Assembly: GCA_030278955.1 (NCBI GenBank)
Contig: JAOANR010000009.1
Span: forward strand, 35,999,504-36,063,503
DNA: 64,000 nucleotides
From: Hygrophila difformis
Taxonomy: Eukaryota > Streptophyta > Magnoliopsida > Lamiales > Acanthaceae
Direction: 5' to 3'
A program made the translations under genes and the position numbers. Each line of letters begins with the position of its first letter. The stretch's first letter is position 1. Shown piece after piece: positions 1-11,650 of the stretch. Under the pieces are notes generated by a model that did not search any database, was not told the DNA's origin, and was given only the letters and a program-made list of their open reading frames with translations.

Positions 1-1
1 C

Positions 2-901
2 TGTTTTGAGTGTGGGGGAAGAGGCCATATCAAGAAGGACTGTGCCAATCTTCGACCAAAGGAGTTGAACAAATCTTACCAAGTAACATTCAGTGACTCC
101 GAAGATGAGAAGGAGTCTAGTGAAAATGGTTCAGACTATGGAGTAGCATTCGCCGGGACATGGGATTCAGACAGTGATGATGAAAACTATGCAGGTACCA
201 GTACTAACTCAATCAATATGGTTTCTTCTAACATGGTGCATTCCTTTGTCAGGGAACATGATGAAAGTATCAGCAAACTTAACGATCTCTATGAAGAAAC
301 GTTCGAGAAATTGGAAATATCTATTGCTGAGTTAGTAGAACTGCAAGTCGAGAATGGAAACTTAAGGGAGCACATCAAGGGTCTCGAAAGCAGAAATCAG
401 GAACTTGAAAAGATGTTCAAAGAACTGTCTGAACAAGTGAACGAACTACGTGAGAAAAATGCAGAACTCCAGAAAGATAATGATGACCTGGAGGTGGAAA
501 AGGTTGACTACAAACTCTGGTACTACAGCATGCTTGGCAAGAAAGATGCTCTCCACACCGAACTAACTGAAGTTCAAGAAAAACTTGCCAAGGCTGAAAG
601 CACTCTTGCAGCACTAAACAAGGGAAAAACCAAGCTAGATGATGTCATTTCCATAGGGAGACCTAGCAGCAACAAACAAGGCTTAGGATATCAAGCCTCC
701 ACCTCAAGAGGTGAAAAGAAAAGCAAGTTTGTATCCGGAGGAATGCTGAGTGAACACCGAACTACCAAGAAACCTCTTCGTCATACAGGAAGGAACAAAT
801 GGACAATAAGACCTCCTCCTCCAATTCCACTCAGATGCGACTACTGCAAACTTGAAGGTCACAAAACTAAGAACTGTGGAATCATAGTAAGAGACCTATA
901 A
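2..901 (+). pseudogene. gag: Copia gag, C-terminal part (capsid/nucleocapsid)
   Basis: The frame is open from the window edge to a TAA at 899-901 (about 299 residues visible). It opens with a zinc knuckle CFECGGRGHIKKDC (C-X2-C-X4-H-X4-C), which binds the packaged RNA. An acidic stretch and a long E/K/L-rich coiled coil (about residues 80-200) follow. It ends with a second knuckle-like motif, CDYCKLEGHKTKNC, with the same spacing. Two zinc knuckles on either side of a coiled coil is unusual; most copia Gags have one. The TAA lies in the same frame as the downstream protease, so gag and pol are separated only by this stop. It could be a decay mutation or, less likely, a readthrough site. The capsid domain is upstream of the window. 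Confidence 0.85.
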
Positions 902-3900
902 GCAGGAAGACCGATCACCTGGCCAAACGATAAAATCAAGATGAAGCTGATCTCCATCAAATGTGAATGGGTTCCTAAAGTTCAAAACAAATGCCATGTT
1001 GCCTTCTTATCACACAAGAAGAAATCTAAGGACACAATATGGTACTTTGATAGTGGATGCTCCAAACACATGACCGGTGAAAGGAACTTGCTCAAACATT
1101 ACAAGGAGATTGATGGAGGATTTTTTGTATTTGGATATGGTAAAAAGGGTGCCCTGGTTGGACAAGGAACCATAGAGAACAACGGCTCACGAGAACTATC
1201 TCCAGTGTTCTTTGTTGATGGACTCCAAGCAAACTTGATCAGTATCAGCCAATTGTGTGATGAAGATCTTGTGGTGCAGTTCACCAAGAAAGATTGTCAA
1301 GTGCTCAACCAAAATCAAGAATGCATCATGAGAGGTTTGCGCTCTAAAAATAATTGTTATCATCTTGTTCAAACATGCAATTTTGGCTCAGTTGCAGGTA
1401 AAAACCACATCATGCTATGGCATGAAAAGCTTGGGCATCTCAACTTCAAAGATCTTATCAGACTCAGCAGAACTGAGGCAGTCAAAGGTCTTCCTCACTT
1501 CAAAAACTCCAACGTGGAATTCTGTGATGAATGTGCCAAGAACAAACAGCACAGGAGTTCACACAACTGTCTGAACACCTTGGATCGACCAAATGTCTGG
1601 ACCTATTGCACATGGATCTTATTGGTCCTACTGAGGTTGAAAGCTTGGGAGGTAAAAGATATATTTTTGTATGCATTGATGATTATTCCAGATATACTTG
1701 GGTAGACTTTCTCAGGAAAAAAGGTGACGCTTTCAAAGCCTTTGAAAAATTATGCAACCGCCTCATGACTGAGAAAGATACCAAAGTAAAGAGGATTCGA
1801 AGTGATCACGGACGAGAATTTGAAAACCAGTCCTTTGAAGAATATTGTACCACTCATGGAATCAAGCATGAATTCTCCGCGCCAAAAACTCCTCAACAAA
1901 ATGGTGTGGTGGAAAGAAGAAATCGCACCCTACAAGAAATGTCAAGGGTCATGCTGAATGCCAAAAATGTTGTCGAGTTCTTGTGGGCTGAGGCTGTCAA
2001 TACTGCATGCTACACCATAAATCGGGTTTACTTAAGACCGAATTCTCTCATGACTCCATATGAAATATGGAACGGTAAAAAGACATCCATCACTTACTTT
2101 CATATCTTTGGTAACAAATGCTTTGTGTTAAATGACAGGTAACATATGGGAAAATTCCAAGAAAAAAGTCATGAAGGAGTGTTCGTAGGATACTCTATCA
2201 CAAGCAGAGCATACAGGATATACATTCCAAAGACCAGGAAAGTTCTTGAATCCACAAATGTTGCGATAGAAGATGTCTCGTGCAAGGATCTTGCTCAACT
2301 CAATGAAGATGAAGTTCCGTCTACACAACCTAGCGGTCAGAATTTGGGATAAATCAATGCTGAACAAATCACCTCCAGCAACGAATTCACGGAAGGCGTT
2401 CAAACGCCGACTCTGGACACCTTGTCACATGACTCTGAGCCTGAGAAAGACCTCAATGGACGTATTCACAAACATCATGATCCTGAAGATGTCATAGGTG
2501 ATGTAAATGAGAAAAGGAAAACCCGGGGAAGGAAGATCAACTTCAAAGAACTGGCTGGCTTACACTGCTATACATCTAAGATCGAACCAACCAAAGTGGA
2601 AGAGGCTCTCCAGGATGAGCATTGGATAAACGCCATGCAGGATGAACTACTTCAGTTCAAAAGAAATGAAGTTTGGACTCTTGTCGAAAGACCCAAAGAT
2701 AAGAATGTGATCGGTACCAAGTGGATCTTTCGCAACAAAAGTGATGAAAAAGGGAACATTACCCGAAATAAGGCACGACTAGTTGCTCAAGGATACACAC
2801 AGGTTGAAGGAGTAGACTTCAGTGAGACATTTGCCCCCGTATCCCGACTTGAAGCAGTTCGACGCCTATTATCCATTGCATGCTCATTAGGGTTCAAGCT
2901 TTATCAAATGGATGTCAAGAGCGCTTTCCTAAATGGATGGCTCAATGAGGAAGTATACGTGCAGCAGCCCAAAGGATTCGAGGACCCTCATCATCCACAA
3001 CGTGTCTACAAGCTCAACAAAGCTCTATATGGCCTAAAACAAGCTCCTAGGGCTTGGTACGAGAGGCTCTCCAAGTATCTGCTCGAGCATGGATTTGAAA
3101 GAGGAAGTTTTGATAAGACTCTGTTTATCAAAAGAGAAAGCAAAGGAATACTAATTGCTCAAGTCTATGTAGATGACATAGTCTTTGGATCAACGCATCA
3201 TATGCTCAAAGACCACTTCATCGAAATAATGGGTAAGGAATTCGAAATGAGCATGGTTCGGGAACTAACCTATTTCCTTGGCTTGCAGGTAGCACAAAAG
3301 AAGGCATATTTCTCAGCCAAACCAAGTATGCTCGAAACATTGTCAAAAAGTTTGGCATGGAGTCTAGCAAACCTGTCCGAACAACTATAGGGACTAATGA
3401 CAGATTGAGCCAAGATCCCAGTGGTCAAAGTGTAGATCAGAAACTCTATCGAAGCATCATTGGGAGCTTACTATACTTGGCTGCAAGTCGACCTGACATA
3501 AGCTATGCAGTTGGAGTATGTGCTCGCTACCAAGCCGATCCCAAGGAATCTCACTTGAAAGCAGCCAAAAGAGTGATCAAATATGTTTCAGGGACAAGTG
3601 ATCTTGGTATATGGTACTCTAAAGAATCTAACCTTTCACTACTTGGTTATAGTGATGCAGATTGGGCAGGTGATGCGGACGACAGAAAAAGCAAAACAGG
3701 GGGATGCTTCTATATATTGGAGCCAACCTAGTCAGTTGGTATAGCAAGAAACAAAGCTCCATCTCACTCTCAACTGCCGAAGCTGAATACATTGCAGCTG
3801 GAAGTTGTTGTGCACAATTACTGTGGATGAAGCAAATGATGCTAGACTACGGAATTAATCAAGAAGTCCTCACTATACTATGTGACAACATGAGTGCAAT

Positions 3901-4108
3901 CAACATCTCAAAGAATCCAGTTCAACATGGGAGAACCAAGCATATTGAGCTCCGACACCACTTCATTAGAGATCTCGTTCAAGATGGAATTGTGTCCATA
4001 CAACATGTCGGAACTACTGAGCAACATGCAGATATTTTCACTAAGGCTCTTGACCGTGAAAGATTTGAAAAATTAAGAAGGGATCTTGGGCTTTGCACGA
4101 TCGCATAA
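902..4108 (+). pseudogene. pol: Copia pol: protease, integrase, reverse transcriptase, RNase H
   Basis: Order of domains: aspartic protease with the D-S-G motif (DSGCSKHMTG, near 1,050); GAG-pre-integrase zinc finger H-x-H...C-x2-C (about 1,420-1,545); integrase core with its acidic triad seen in LLHMDLIGP, IRSDHGREF and NGVVERRNRT; RVT_2 reverse transcriptase with catalytic YVDDI (about 3,166); RNase H with YSDADWAG, STAEAEYIA and CDNMSAI. The protein would make cDNA from the element RNA and insert it into chromosomes. It is broken by a frameshift near 1,555-1,565, stops at 2,140-2,142 and 2,350-2,352, a frameshift near 3,295-3,303 and another near 3,711-3,716. All catalytic motifs remain, so the decay is modest. 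The final TAA is at 4,106-4,108. Confidence 0.93.
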
Positions 4109-4567
4109 AATCCAAAGATCATGGAATATGTTTTTGTTTATGCAAACTTCCCTAAGTTCAATACCTACATATATTTTGTTTCCTTATTTATATTCATTAG
4201 TATATTTTGTCTAATATATGCATTTAAGATAAATTTTTGCAGGATCAGAAACATACCATGTCTACCATAATTTGAATTTTTGGGATCAAATTTGAACTCG
4301 ATGTGAAGGGACTGACAGGCGCGTGAGGCTGGAACGGTTACCTGCACTATCCGTTTGATAACGTGATCATTGCGGTTTGGGAAGTCGTGATTCCTTTCCA
4401 AACTTGAATTAAGGGTAGTTCTTCATTCAAATCGTGCCCATATCATTCGTTGATTGTGCTGCCTTACTCCTCCCGTTCTCTTCTTCTTAAGAATCTTCTC
4501 CATATATTCTCCAAAGAAAATGTGCATATTCACTTGTTCTTGTCAAAAAGCTTATATTACAGAAAAC
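4109..4567 (+). other. Spacer between pol and third ORF
   Basis: This AT-rich stretch of 459 bases has no convincing coding frame. It corresponds to the leader before the third ORF in Sirevirus-type elements. I see no splice or promoter signal that I would defend. Confidence 0.5.
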
Positions 4568-6943
4568 ATGGTGAAGATGAGAGGAAGCTAAAGCTCAAGG
4601 TCTCAAGATCCTACCCCCGCATCTTCAACTGGTAGGAAGAAAGCCATCTCTCCAGGAGAATCCAGCGCCAAAGGAAGGGCGAAAGCCGTTCAACAGGCGA
4701 TTATTGAAAAAACAGTTTTGGAAACACCCTCAATTGTACCTGTTCCATTCCCTTCATCCTCTCCTTCCACTGCCGGAGGAAAGGGCACTACCACTGCTGG
4801 AGTTCTAGACCCGCTAGACATACGGGCTGAAGTAGCTGGAGCCAATACCATGAAGCAAAAAGGAGAAGGAACGCAGAAAACTAAAGGGAAGGCTGTCTCC
4901 TCCTCCAAACCGAGAGAAAAAGCCGTGGCAAGAAAGAATGCGTCCATCAGCGAACGAGTTGAGGCAGACATTGCCAAAGCACTACAACCCATTGAAGCAA
5001 TTCTAGCCGACCTCCTACAATGGGCTCTGCAATGTTTCTGAAGCAGTTGTGACCACTAAAGTTGCTGACCCTGCACCGAAAGATGCCCCAAAGGTGTCCA
5101 CTGAAAAGTCCAAGAAGAAAACTCTTGCGAAGAAACTCGTGGTGGAACCAAGTGCCGTGAGTGATCCTACTCCTATCACCACAATCGAAGAAAACCCAAC
5201 TGAACCTCTTCAAATCACTACTTCTGGAACTCCCACCAGTCCAGCCAAGGAGTCTGAACCAGTGACTGAACAACTCGATGAAGAGGAACTCGACTCTGAC
5301 TATTTGCAAGAGTCAGATGAGGGAAGCTTTGGAGATGAATCCATGATCGACATCAGTGATGATGAAAAGAATGATGCTGCGAACGAGATCACGGAGGAGA
5401 TTGCCTAGATTGCCAGCCACAAGAGAAAGCATGAACTACGAAGAGAACCTGAAGCAATTGCTCCTGTCACAGAACCGGTCCCAACTGAGGCCGAACAAGA
5501 AGAAGAAGAGGTTGAGGAATCCTCCAGCTCTGAAGAAAATCAGAACAAAGAATCGGAAGGTGACACAGAACACCCTCAAGATGATGCCCCTGAGCCAACT
5601 GAGGGGGAGAATCCCACTGAAGATCAGTCCGAGGAATTGGGATCTCAAGACACTCAAAGCGAGAAGGAAGAGTCCGAGGAAGAAGGATCCGGAGAGGACG
5701 AATCGGAAGAAAAAGTCGAAGAAGGTGTCGAGGCTGAGCCTCTTGAAGAGGAGGAACCCCAGACTGAAATACAAGAACCAACTCCACCAGCAAGGAGTTC
5801 ACCCAAGGAGGCCGAACCAAAGAAGCGGACTCGTTCTGAACCAGAAGGGTCTTCCAAAGCCACTGGACCCAAGAAGAGGAAGATTGTCTTATCCTTATCT
5901 GAAGAGCATGAACCAGAAATCATAGATTCAGGGAACGCCATATCCACTGCTTTCTACTATGAAGTGTCCGAACATTATTTCATGACTGTACTGGAGAAGA
6001 TGAAGGTGCACCCCGAGAGTCGATTTGCAGCCACTCGATATGAGGAGATGGGATGGCACAAATACTTGGAAGAGAGGTCTCTACTTTTCTGGGGTACGGA
6101 GATCAAACAAGTTAAAGGACAACTAGTTAGGCATTTCTATGCAAACCTGAGCTCTGACGTCCTCAACATCAAAAGCCCTTGTTTGAACTCAACTATGCAC
6201 ATGGAGAACTGTTTGAACTCAAAGCCAAGGCCCTGAACCGATTCCTCCAGGTACCTCGAACTTCTCTGAAATCTGTTTACTCCCGTGGTTCAAAGTTTCC
6301 TATGAACACTATGGCTGAGACACTAACTGGATTAGAAGGACAAAGATTTCGTGGCAAGGGATTAAGTGCAGGTGTTCTGACACAAAGGTTTTCACTACTA
6401 TACAAACTGTGCACACATAATATCATGCCCACTGCTAACCATTCTGTTGTGTCCAAAAGCATGTGCAAATTGTTGTTTGCTATAGATCAAAAGTATGAGA
6501 TCAACTATGGAGCACTTGTGCTTGAACAAATGCTGGGCTTTGCTGGCAAGATCAAGAGGAAGTACAACACCACACTTCCCTATCCTGGACTCATTTCGGA
6601 ATACCTGAAGCATCTCCATATTTTTGGAGACAAGCATGATCGTCCTGACGACATAGCTGACTTCAAGTTATCTGCTGCTCTGGTGAAAAAGAAGCCTGAC
6701 TTGCCTGGACCAGGAGGACGGATCCCTGCGAAAGATGCCTTCTATATGCTGCGTGAGGAACTCACTGACCATATCAACCATCTCAAAGTACTGGAAGCTC
6801 AAGTGCACAGTCGTGTTCAAGCTGCTGAAAAGATGTTCAGACAGCTTCCGGATACATGGTCGGATGAAGAACAGGACATGGATACCAATCCAGTGGAGGA
6901 ATCTGAGGAATCAGATGCAGATTCCTCTGATGAATCTGAATGA
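4568..6943 (+). pseudogene. Sirevirus third ORF (env-like/plant transposon protein type)
   Basis: The likely start is ATG 4,568, which lies in the frame that continues as the S/T/P/K-rich segment. Breaks are TAA 4,589-4,591, a frameshift near 5,000-5,020, TAG 5,406-5,408 and a frameshift near 6,175-6,235; the end is TGA after DSSDESE at 6,943. The product would be about 790 residues: a basic low-complexity N-terminus, a long Glu/Asp-rich region (5,280-5,800), a basic patch GPKKRKIVLS that looks like a nuclear localisation signal, then a globular part containing VRHFYANL, a hallmark of the 'putative plant transposon protein' (Transposase_32-like) domain. It ends with a coiled coil and an acidic tail. 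I see no signal peptide or membrane segment, so 'envelope' is only the historical label for this position. Its function is unknown. Confidence 0.75.
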
Positions 6944-7030
6944 TGCATGCCCTTTTGGGCAAAATGTGCGCCAGATAGGGAGTTAAGTTGATGTAACCGC
7001 TGATCGGTTCCGCTGGCATGCACTACAATC

Positions 7031-7041
7031 AAGGAGGGGGA
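7031..7041 (+). promoter_or_regulatory. Upstream polypurine tract
   Basis: The purine run aaggaggggga lies about 350 bases before the LTR. Sirevirus-type elements are known for more than one polypurine tract (RNase H-resistant primer for plus-strand DNA), and this fits as the upstream one. Confidence 0.55.
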
Positions 7042-7379
7042 GTCTGCTGAACAAGTTCTGCTGTGAAGGGTAACTTTCATTTTTCTGTTTCGACTACTTT
7101 TGTGAATTTTTATGTTTGTCTTGGATTCTGCATTATGGCCTGTAATAATATGTCTATGATTTTTGATGCTGCACTTTTATTGCCATATGCTGTTTTGTTG
7201 TGGATGCTCCTAGATTAAATGGATAGGTTATTTTTACAGAGCATTAGAATAGTTTGTCTAGATATGAGAATCATTGTAATTGGTGGTTGGGTGAAATGGG
7301 AAACATTTCTCTTTCTATGTTCTTGTGTAAATTGTTGGACATCGGTTTGATCAACTCATATACTGGCCCGCATTCTGCC

Positions 7380-7393
7380 AAAAAGGGGGAGAC
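7380..7393 (+). promoter_or_regulatory. LTR-adjacent polypurine tract
   Basis: The purine run aaaaagggggaga ends immediately before the TGTTGGG that begins the 3' LTR, the expected site for plus-strand priming. Confidence 0.85.
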
Positions 7394-8311
7394 TGTTGGG
7401 AACCAGTTTTGAGCAAATGTGTTCACAACCGATGTCCGGACTACTTTGTTGAACCAACACCGACAGTATGTGACAAACTATCTTAAGGAAGAGATGCTGA
7501 CGAATCTACACGAAGATCAACTCCAACGGTCAGCTGATTCCATGCCCGGAATATGCTCAAGGAGAAAGGAAACCAATATCTTCTATTTCGGGCAACTCCA
7601 TTCTAAGGAAGGAAGAAGTATGGTAAGAATATCTTACCTTAGAATGGAGGCTAGTGTCTCTCTTGAAATACGCCGGCCAAGGGACGTTGTGCTCACAACT
7701 TACATCTATCACTCTTCTCCCTTGAGCCATCGAAGCGATTAAGAAAGTGAGAGACAGCTTCCTTCCGTGTTCGTGAATTTATCATTTCGAAGGAAGACAT
7801 TCGATCAACACTTCCTCGGGTGGATTGATCGAGAATGTGCCAAAGTGTTCTTGATTGAAGTCGACGGATTCAATCAAGATTTTCGAGGAGTCGTCAAACT
7901 CAAGAGCTTAAACGGAATATTTGAAAAGGAGGGTCGCCAACAGGTTTCGACCAAGGGTAACATGAAGGGGGAGCCTTCAAGGAATTGGAGCAATGTCGGG
8001 GAGATCTTCACCAAAACAAGGGAGTGTTTTGGTCGTACAATTCAACCGCTTGGAGATTGGAGTTGGGCGAGTTAAGTCACGATTGTTTAGATCGAGGATC
8101 AAGTTGAAACAATTAGTGAACCTCCTGGATTGGTATCCCCCCAGATGTAGGCTTGTGCCGAACTGGGTCAACACCCCTTGAGTTCGTTACTTTTATAGTT
8201 TATTTATTTTCCGCTACATAATCTCTTTAAACTGTTTAACGTGTCCACAAAATGTGTTTGAACTAGTTTTCAGGACCAGTTCACTGGTTATCCACGCAAA
8301 CGGACCTAACA
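7394..8311 (+). repeat. 3' LTR of the Sirevirus-like element
   Basis: It starts TGTTGGG directly after the polypurine tract and is proposed to end CCTAACA at 8,311, giving near-complementary termini and a length of 918 bp. The right border is a fit to TG...CA rules, not a comparison with a second LTR. Short open frames here are not genes. Confidence 0.6.
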
Positions 8312-9179
8312 AAACCTTTGTGTATGCATAATTCTCATTTAGGAGGGGCAATCCTTCAATGCCCATAAATCCTCGAGGGATTAGTATTGGATTCAATGTG
8401 GCTTGAGAATACCTGGTACACACAAAAATGTGAAGAGAAGCAATGCATTAGTGAGAGAGACGCAAAAAATGCTGAAATTGAGGGTAAAGGTGGCTTGGCG
8501 TGGGCTCTTCACATCACTTAGTTCACACAAGTGGATATGTATATCTTTCCGTGATGCACGGGCAAAGCGATGGGAAAGTGTGTCAAATTCTAATTCCAGA
8601 CCCCGGTGCTATCACCAGCTTGAAATTATGAATTTAGCAATCCAACGCAGTGCTTGCAATACAAAAATCGCTATCGTAATATTACTTATCGCTAATTTTT
8701 TTGTGTCCACTCCGAGTTGTCATTTTGGGGCAAGCATATACTAGACATAATACGGGCCACTAGATCAAGCTTCAATGGTTTATTTGATGCATGAGCTCTT
8801 ATTATTTATTTTTTAATTTGTACAAGTCGTTCAGCAAAAAAATATTTCAATTGCGTAAATTTTCCAAAAGTTTATAGTGACATAATAAATTTTCTGATAT
8901 ATTAAAAGTTTGTCATTCTATTTAAAATGTATTAGGATTTTGTTTTCGAATATTATTTACAACATTCTGTCATATAATACATATTTTAAATTGTAAAAGT
9001 GAAAATAAATGTCAATATTATACTCGATAGTCGTGAAATGTAAAACTAGATGTAATTTTATTTTAAATACTGTAAACACGTGAAATTTATTCGTCACTAA
9101 AAATGCGACACGTGTAAATTTAAAATATTAGTTTAATTATTTTAAAGGCATTTTAAATAAATTAAATGCTTGAAATAAT
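8312..9179. other. AT-rich intergenic stretch
   Basis: I see no coding frame with recognisable content. Two CACGTG G-box cores occur (near 9,076 and 9,111). The stretch becomes very AT-rich after 8,800 and may be decayed transposon DNA. Confidence 0.4.
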
Positions 9180-9990
9180 TATTAATATTTATTGGGCCAT
9201 TTGGATCCATCAAGCCAAATGGATTTAATTATATTGGGCCAATGTGGACACGTCCAAATGAAAGACCCACAAGCCCCATGGCCAATGGACACTTGAAGCA
9301 GACCAACCCAAGAAAATTAATCAGTGTGGATAAGTCCAAATGAAAGACCCACAAGCCTATGATCCAATGGACACTTGAAGCAGGACAGTCCATGGAAATC
9401 AGTCAATGTGAACAAGCCCAGATGAAAGGCCCACATGCTCACTGACCCGACAGAAATGTGGATTGGACCAGCCCATCGATTGGCCCATCATCCACAAACC
9501 CTAGGGTTTTTCCCTCTATAAATAGTGGCACCCTATCACACATTGAGGAGGTCTCCATACACTACTCACTCTCAAGACTCATATACTTGAGATTCTACAG
9601 CAACAAAATGCTGCAGAAATATTAAAGAGGCGAAGAAGTATCAAATACACTTCTACAACCTCTAAACAGTCATACTCTGAGACTCATACATTCAGACACA
9701 TAGAGAGACGACTCATACACGTCTACTCATTCTCAAGACTCATACACTTGAGATCCTACAGCAACAAAACGCTGTAGAAATTCCGAGAAGCCGGAGAAGA
9801 AGCATAGAAGCATCTCGACGTCTTCAAAGTTGGAGGAATCAAAGGAGTACCAGAAGTCGAACCCATATAGTTTGATTTTCTACATGTTCTTTGATATTTA
9901 AATTTCTCTGTAATTGTAGACATTTCTTGTGAAATTAATAAAATTATTTTGCAGTTTCTGTCTACGCATTTTTGCACTTACAAATACATA
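9180..9990 (+). repeat. LTR/promoter-like block with tandem repeats
   Basis: The block reads like a solo LTR or a retroelement promoter. It has three imperfect ~82-bp tandem repeats starting at 9,240, 9,322 and 9,404, then CCCTAGGG, a TATA box (tataaata, 9,517-9,524), and a pair of ~160-bp-spaced repeats (from about 9,566 and 9,726) each ending in a small hairpin (ctacagc...gctgtag in the second). An AATAAA-type polyadenylation signal (about 9,936) follows. I could not fix TG...CA ends or a target duplication, so family and borders are open. A pararetrovirus-derived promoter is an alternative. Confidence 0.45.
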
Positions 9991-10254
9991 CGCATATTGT
10001 TTTGTTGTATTCGACATTCTTTCATAAAAAAAATAATAAATATCATTACTAGATATGGGACCTGTAAAAGAAAAAATACATTAATTTTTCTTTTTTTTTC
10101 GGAACATTAATTTTTCTTTAAATATATAGACTTTAATTTATTCTTTAAAAAATTTGTATAGAACATTCTTTGTGAAAAATTAAATAAATATCATTATTGT
10201 ACTAAGGGAATCTTGTCGATGAAAAATAGAGTATTTAACATTGTTATAATGCAT
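9991..10254. other. AT-rich DNA without recognised features
   Basis: There are poly(T)/poly(A) runs and no coding signal. The stretch may be the downstream flank of the LTR-like block. Confidence 0.3.
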
Positions 10255-10660
10255 ACATTTTTTTTATTTTTTATTTATTTATTTTCTTTTTTACATGAGA
10301 CTCCAAGCACCATAAAGCTGAAAAAACCAAACAAATCTACATAAAGGAGAAGAATGAGAAGAATAAAAAACTAAGAGTGGGGAAACATTACTCCAGAGGA
10401 AACCATGAAGAGTAAACGCCTCAGAACATATATAGTGGTAATACCCAAATGATATAGAACTCAACGGACTTAGGCCCCTCTTTGTTAACACATGGACAAC
10501 CGCATTCTGTTCACCCAATATGTGACCAATTTCAATTCTAGGATTATTCTGAAGCAGCAGGCATAAGTTCTTCTTCAAGGGCCAAAGATAGTGATATCGT
10601 CATCCACCCCATCTTTTAACATTTGAATAGAAATCCCGAGACTTGGAGTAGCAACATAAC

Positions 10661-10669
10661 TGGAAATAT
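10661..10669. repeat. SINE target-site duplication, left copy
   Basis: tggaaatat; the identical right copy is at 11,642-11,650. Confidence 0.75.
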
Positions 10670-10842
10670 TTAGGGGATGAGGACTTACTCAAGCGGCCAA
10701 GTCAATGCTTCCAACCTTAGGGTTGGGGGTTTGATTCTCCACCCAGCCTCCTATCCCTCCCCACTATCCATTTGTAATTTGTGTGGAATGAGCTCCCACT
10801 ATTCTTTCTCTGGCTTCGTCTCCTTAAAAAAAAAAAAAAAAA

Positions 10843-10892
<50 letters not shown>
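10670..10892 (+). mobile_element. tRNA-derived SINE with A-tail and (AAT)n
   Basis: A 150-bp body has a box-A-like sequence ttactcaagcggc (10,685-10,697) and a box-B-like sequence ggtttgattct (10,728-10,738), about 40 bp apart as in an RNA polymerase III tRNA promoter. An A-run (from about 10,827) and an (AAT)n tract (to about 10,892) follow. The 9-bp sequence tggaaatat is found just before it (10,661-10,669) and again at 11,642-11,650, beyond the foldback element that sits in its tail. This is the target-site duplication of the SINE, so the SINE inserted in the LINE RNase H region. Confidence 0.8.
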
Positions 10893-10893
10893 G

Positions 10894-11628
10894 GATAATT
10901 ATTTATTTTTAATCCTCAACTATTTCAAAATGTCCATTTATATACCTAAACTTTTTTTCTGAAAAAAAATACACCGCAGCTATTAAAACTTAAAATAATC
11001 TGTATTTCCGTTAAATTGACGCTAAGTTTGGTAATTCCGTTAAATATATGTGGGCAAATTGGTCCGTCAATGTTTTTATGAAGTTGACCCAAATCTTCCC
11101 AACCTGACCCTTCCCTTTTGGAACATCGGTGCCACGCACCTCCCCTGCCGTGGCCACCCAGCTTTTGGTCTCGACTGCCGTGGAGTCGTCCCTTTTCTCC
11201 TCATCTCATGACTATACTACCGAGTCCTCCAAATTGACTTCTTCACCCACACCATTCAAGTGGCCAGACACGACCTATGGAGCAATATATGCCGTCCTAT
11301 TCTCCTCAACACCACCTTAGCCCCCCACGGTGTTTTCCAGATTCCTCCAGATTCCAACCACAAATTCCTCACTCTCTACACGGGAATTGTCGTATTCCTC
11401 CTCTTCAATTTGAAGCGGCACCGGAGCTAGGGTGAAATTCATAAAAGTATGGACGGACCAATTTGCCCATACATATTTAACGGAATTATCAAACTTAACG
11501 ACAACTTAACGGAAAATATAAATTTTTTCTAGGTTTTAATAGTTGGGGTGTAGTTTTTTTCAGAAAAAAAGTTTAGGTATATAAATAGACACTTTGAAAT
11601 AGTTGAGATATAAAAATAAATAATTATA
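10894..11628. mobile_element. Long-TIR foldback/MULE-like DNA transposon, non-autonomous
   Basis: The two ends are imperfect inverted repeats of roughly 190 bp: 10,894-11,085 and 11,436-11,628 (shared pieces include ctcaactatttcaaa, tatacctaaactttttttct, gggcaaattggtccgtc). The element sits inside the (AAT)n tail of the SINE, so its own target duplication is hidden in AAT repeats. The ~350-bp interior is more GC-rich than the arms, contains a short open frame (11,129-11,320, 63 codons) and looks like captured sequence. Long TIRs plus a foreign interior fit a Mutator-like (Pack-MULE-type) or foldback element. There is no transposase. Confidence 0.75.
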
Positions 11629-11641
11629 CTAATAATAATAA

Positions 11642-11650
11642 TGGAAATAT
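11642..11650. repeat. SINE target-site duplication, right copy
   Basis: tggaaatat, identical to 10,661-10,669; LINE RNase H sequence resumes right after it on the minus strand. Confidence 0.75.

Larger units (their letters stand above)
1..8311 (+). mobile_element. Sirevirus-like Ty1/copia retrotransposon, 5' end outside window
   Basis: This is a copy-and-paste LTR retrotransposon in the copia order gag, protease, integrase, reverse transcriptase, RNase H, followed by a long third ORF, two polypurine tracts and a 3' LTR. The third ORF after pol and the duplicated polypurine tract are typical of the plant Sirevirus (SIRE/Maximus) branch. The left end, including the 5' LTR and most of gag, lies before the window. 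The coding part carries several stops and frameshifts, so this copy is dead. The 3' end at 8,311 is inferred from a TG...CA fit and could be off by tens of bases, because the 5' LTR and target duplication are not available for comparison. Confidence 0.9.

Noticed and set aside
7419..8181. Several 60-110-codon frames
   Set aside because: They lie in the 3' LTR of the Sirevirus-like element and show no conserved content.
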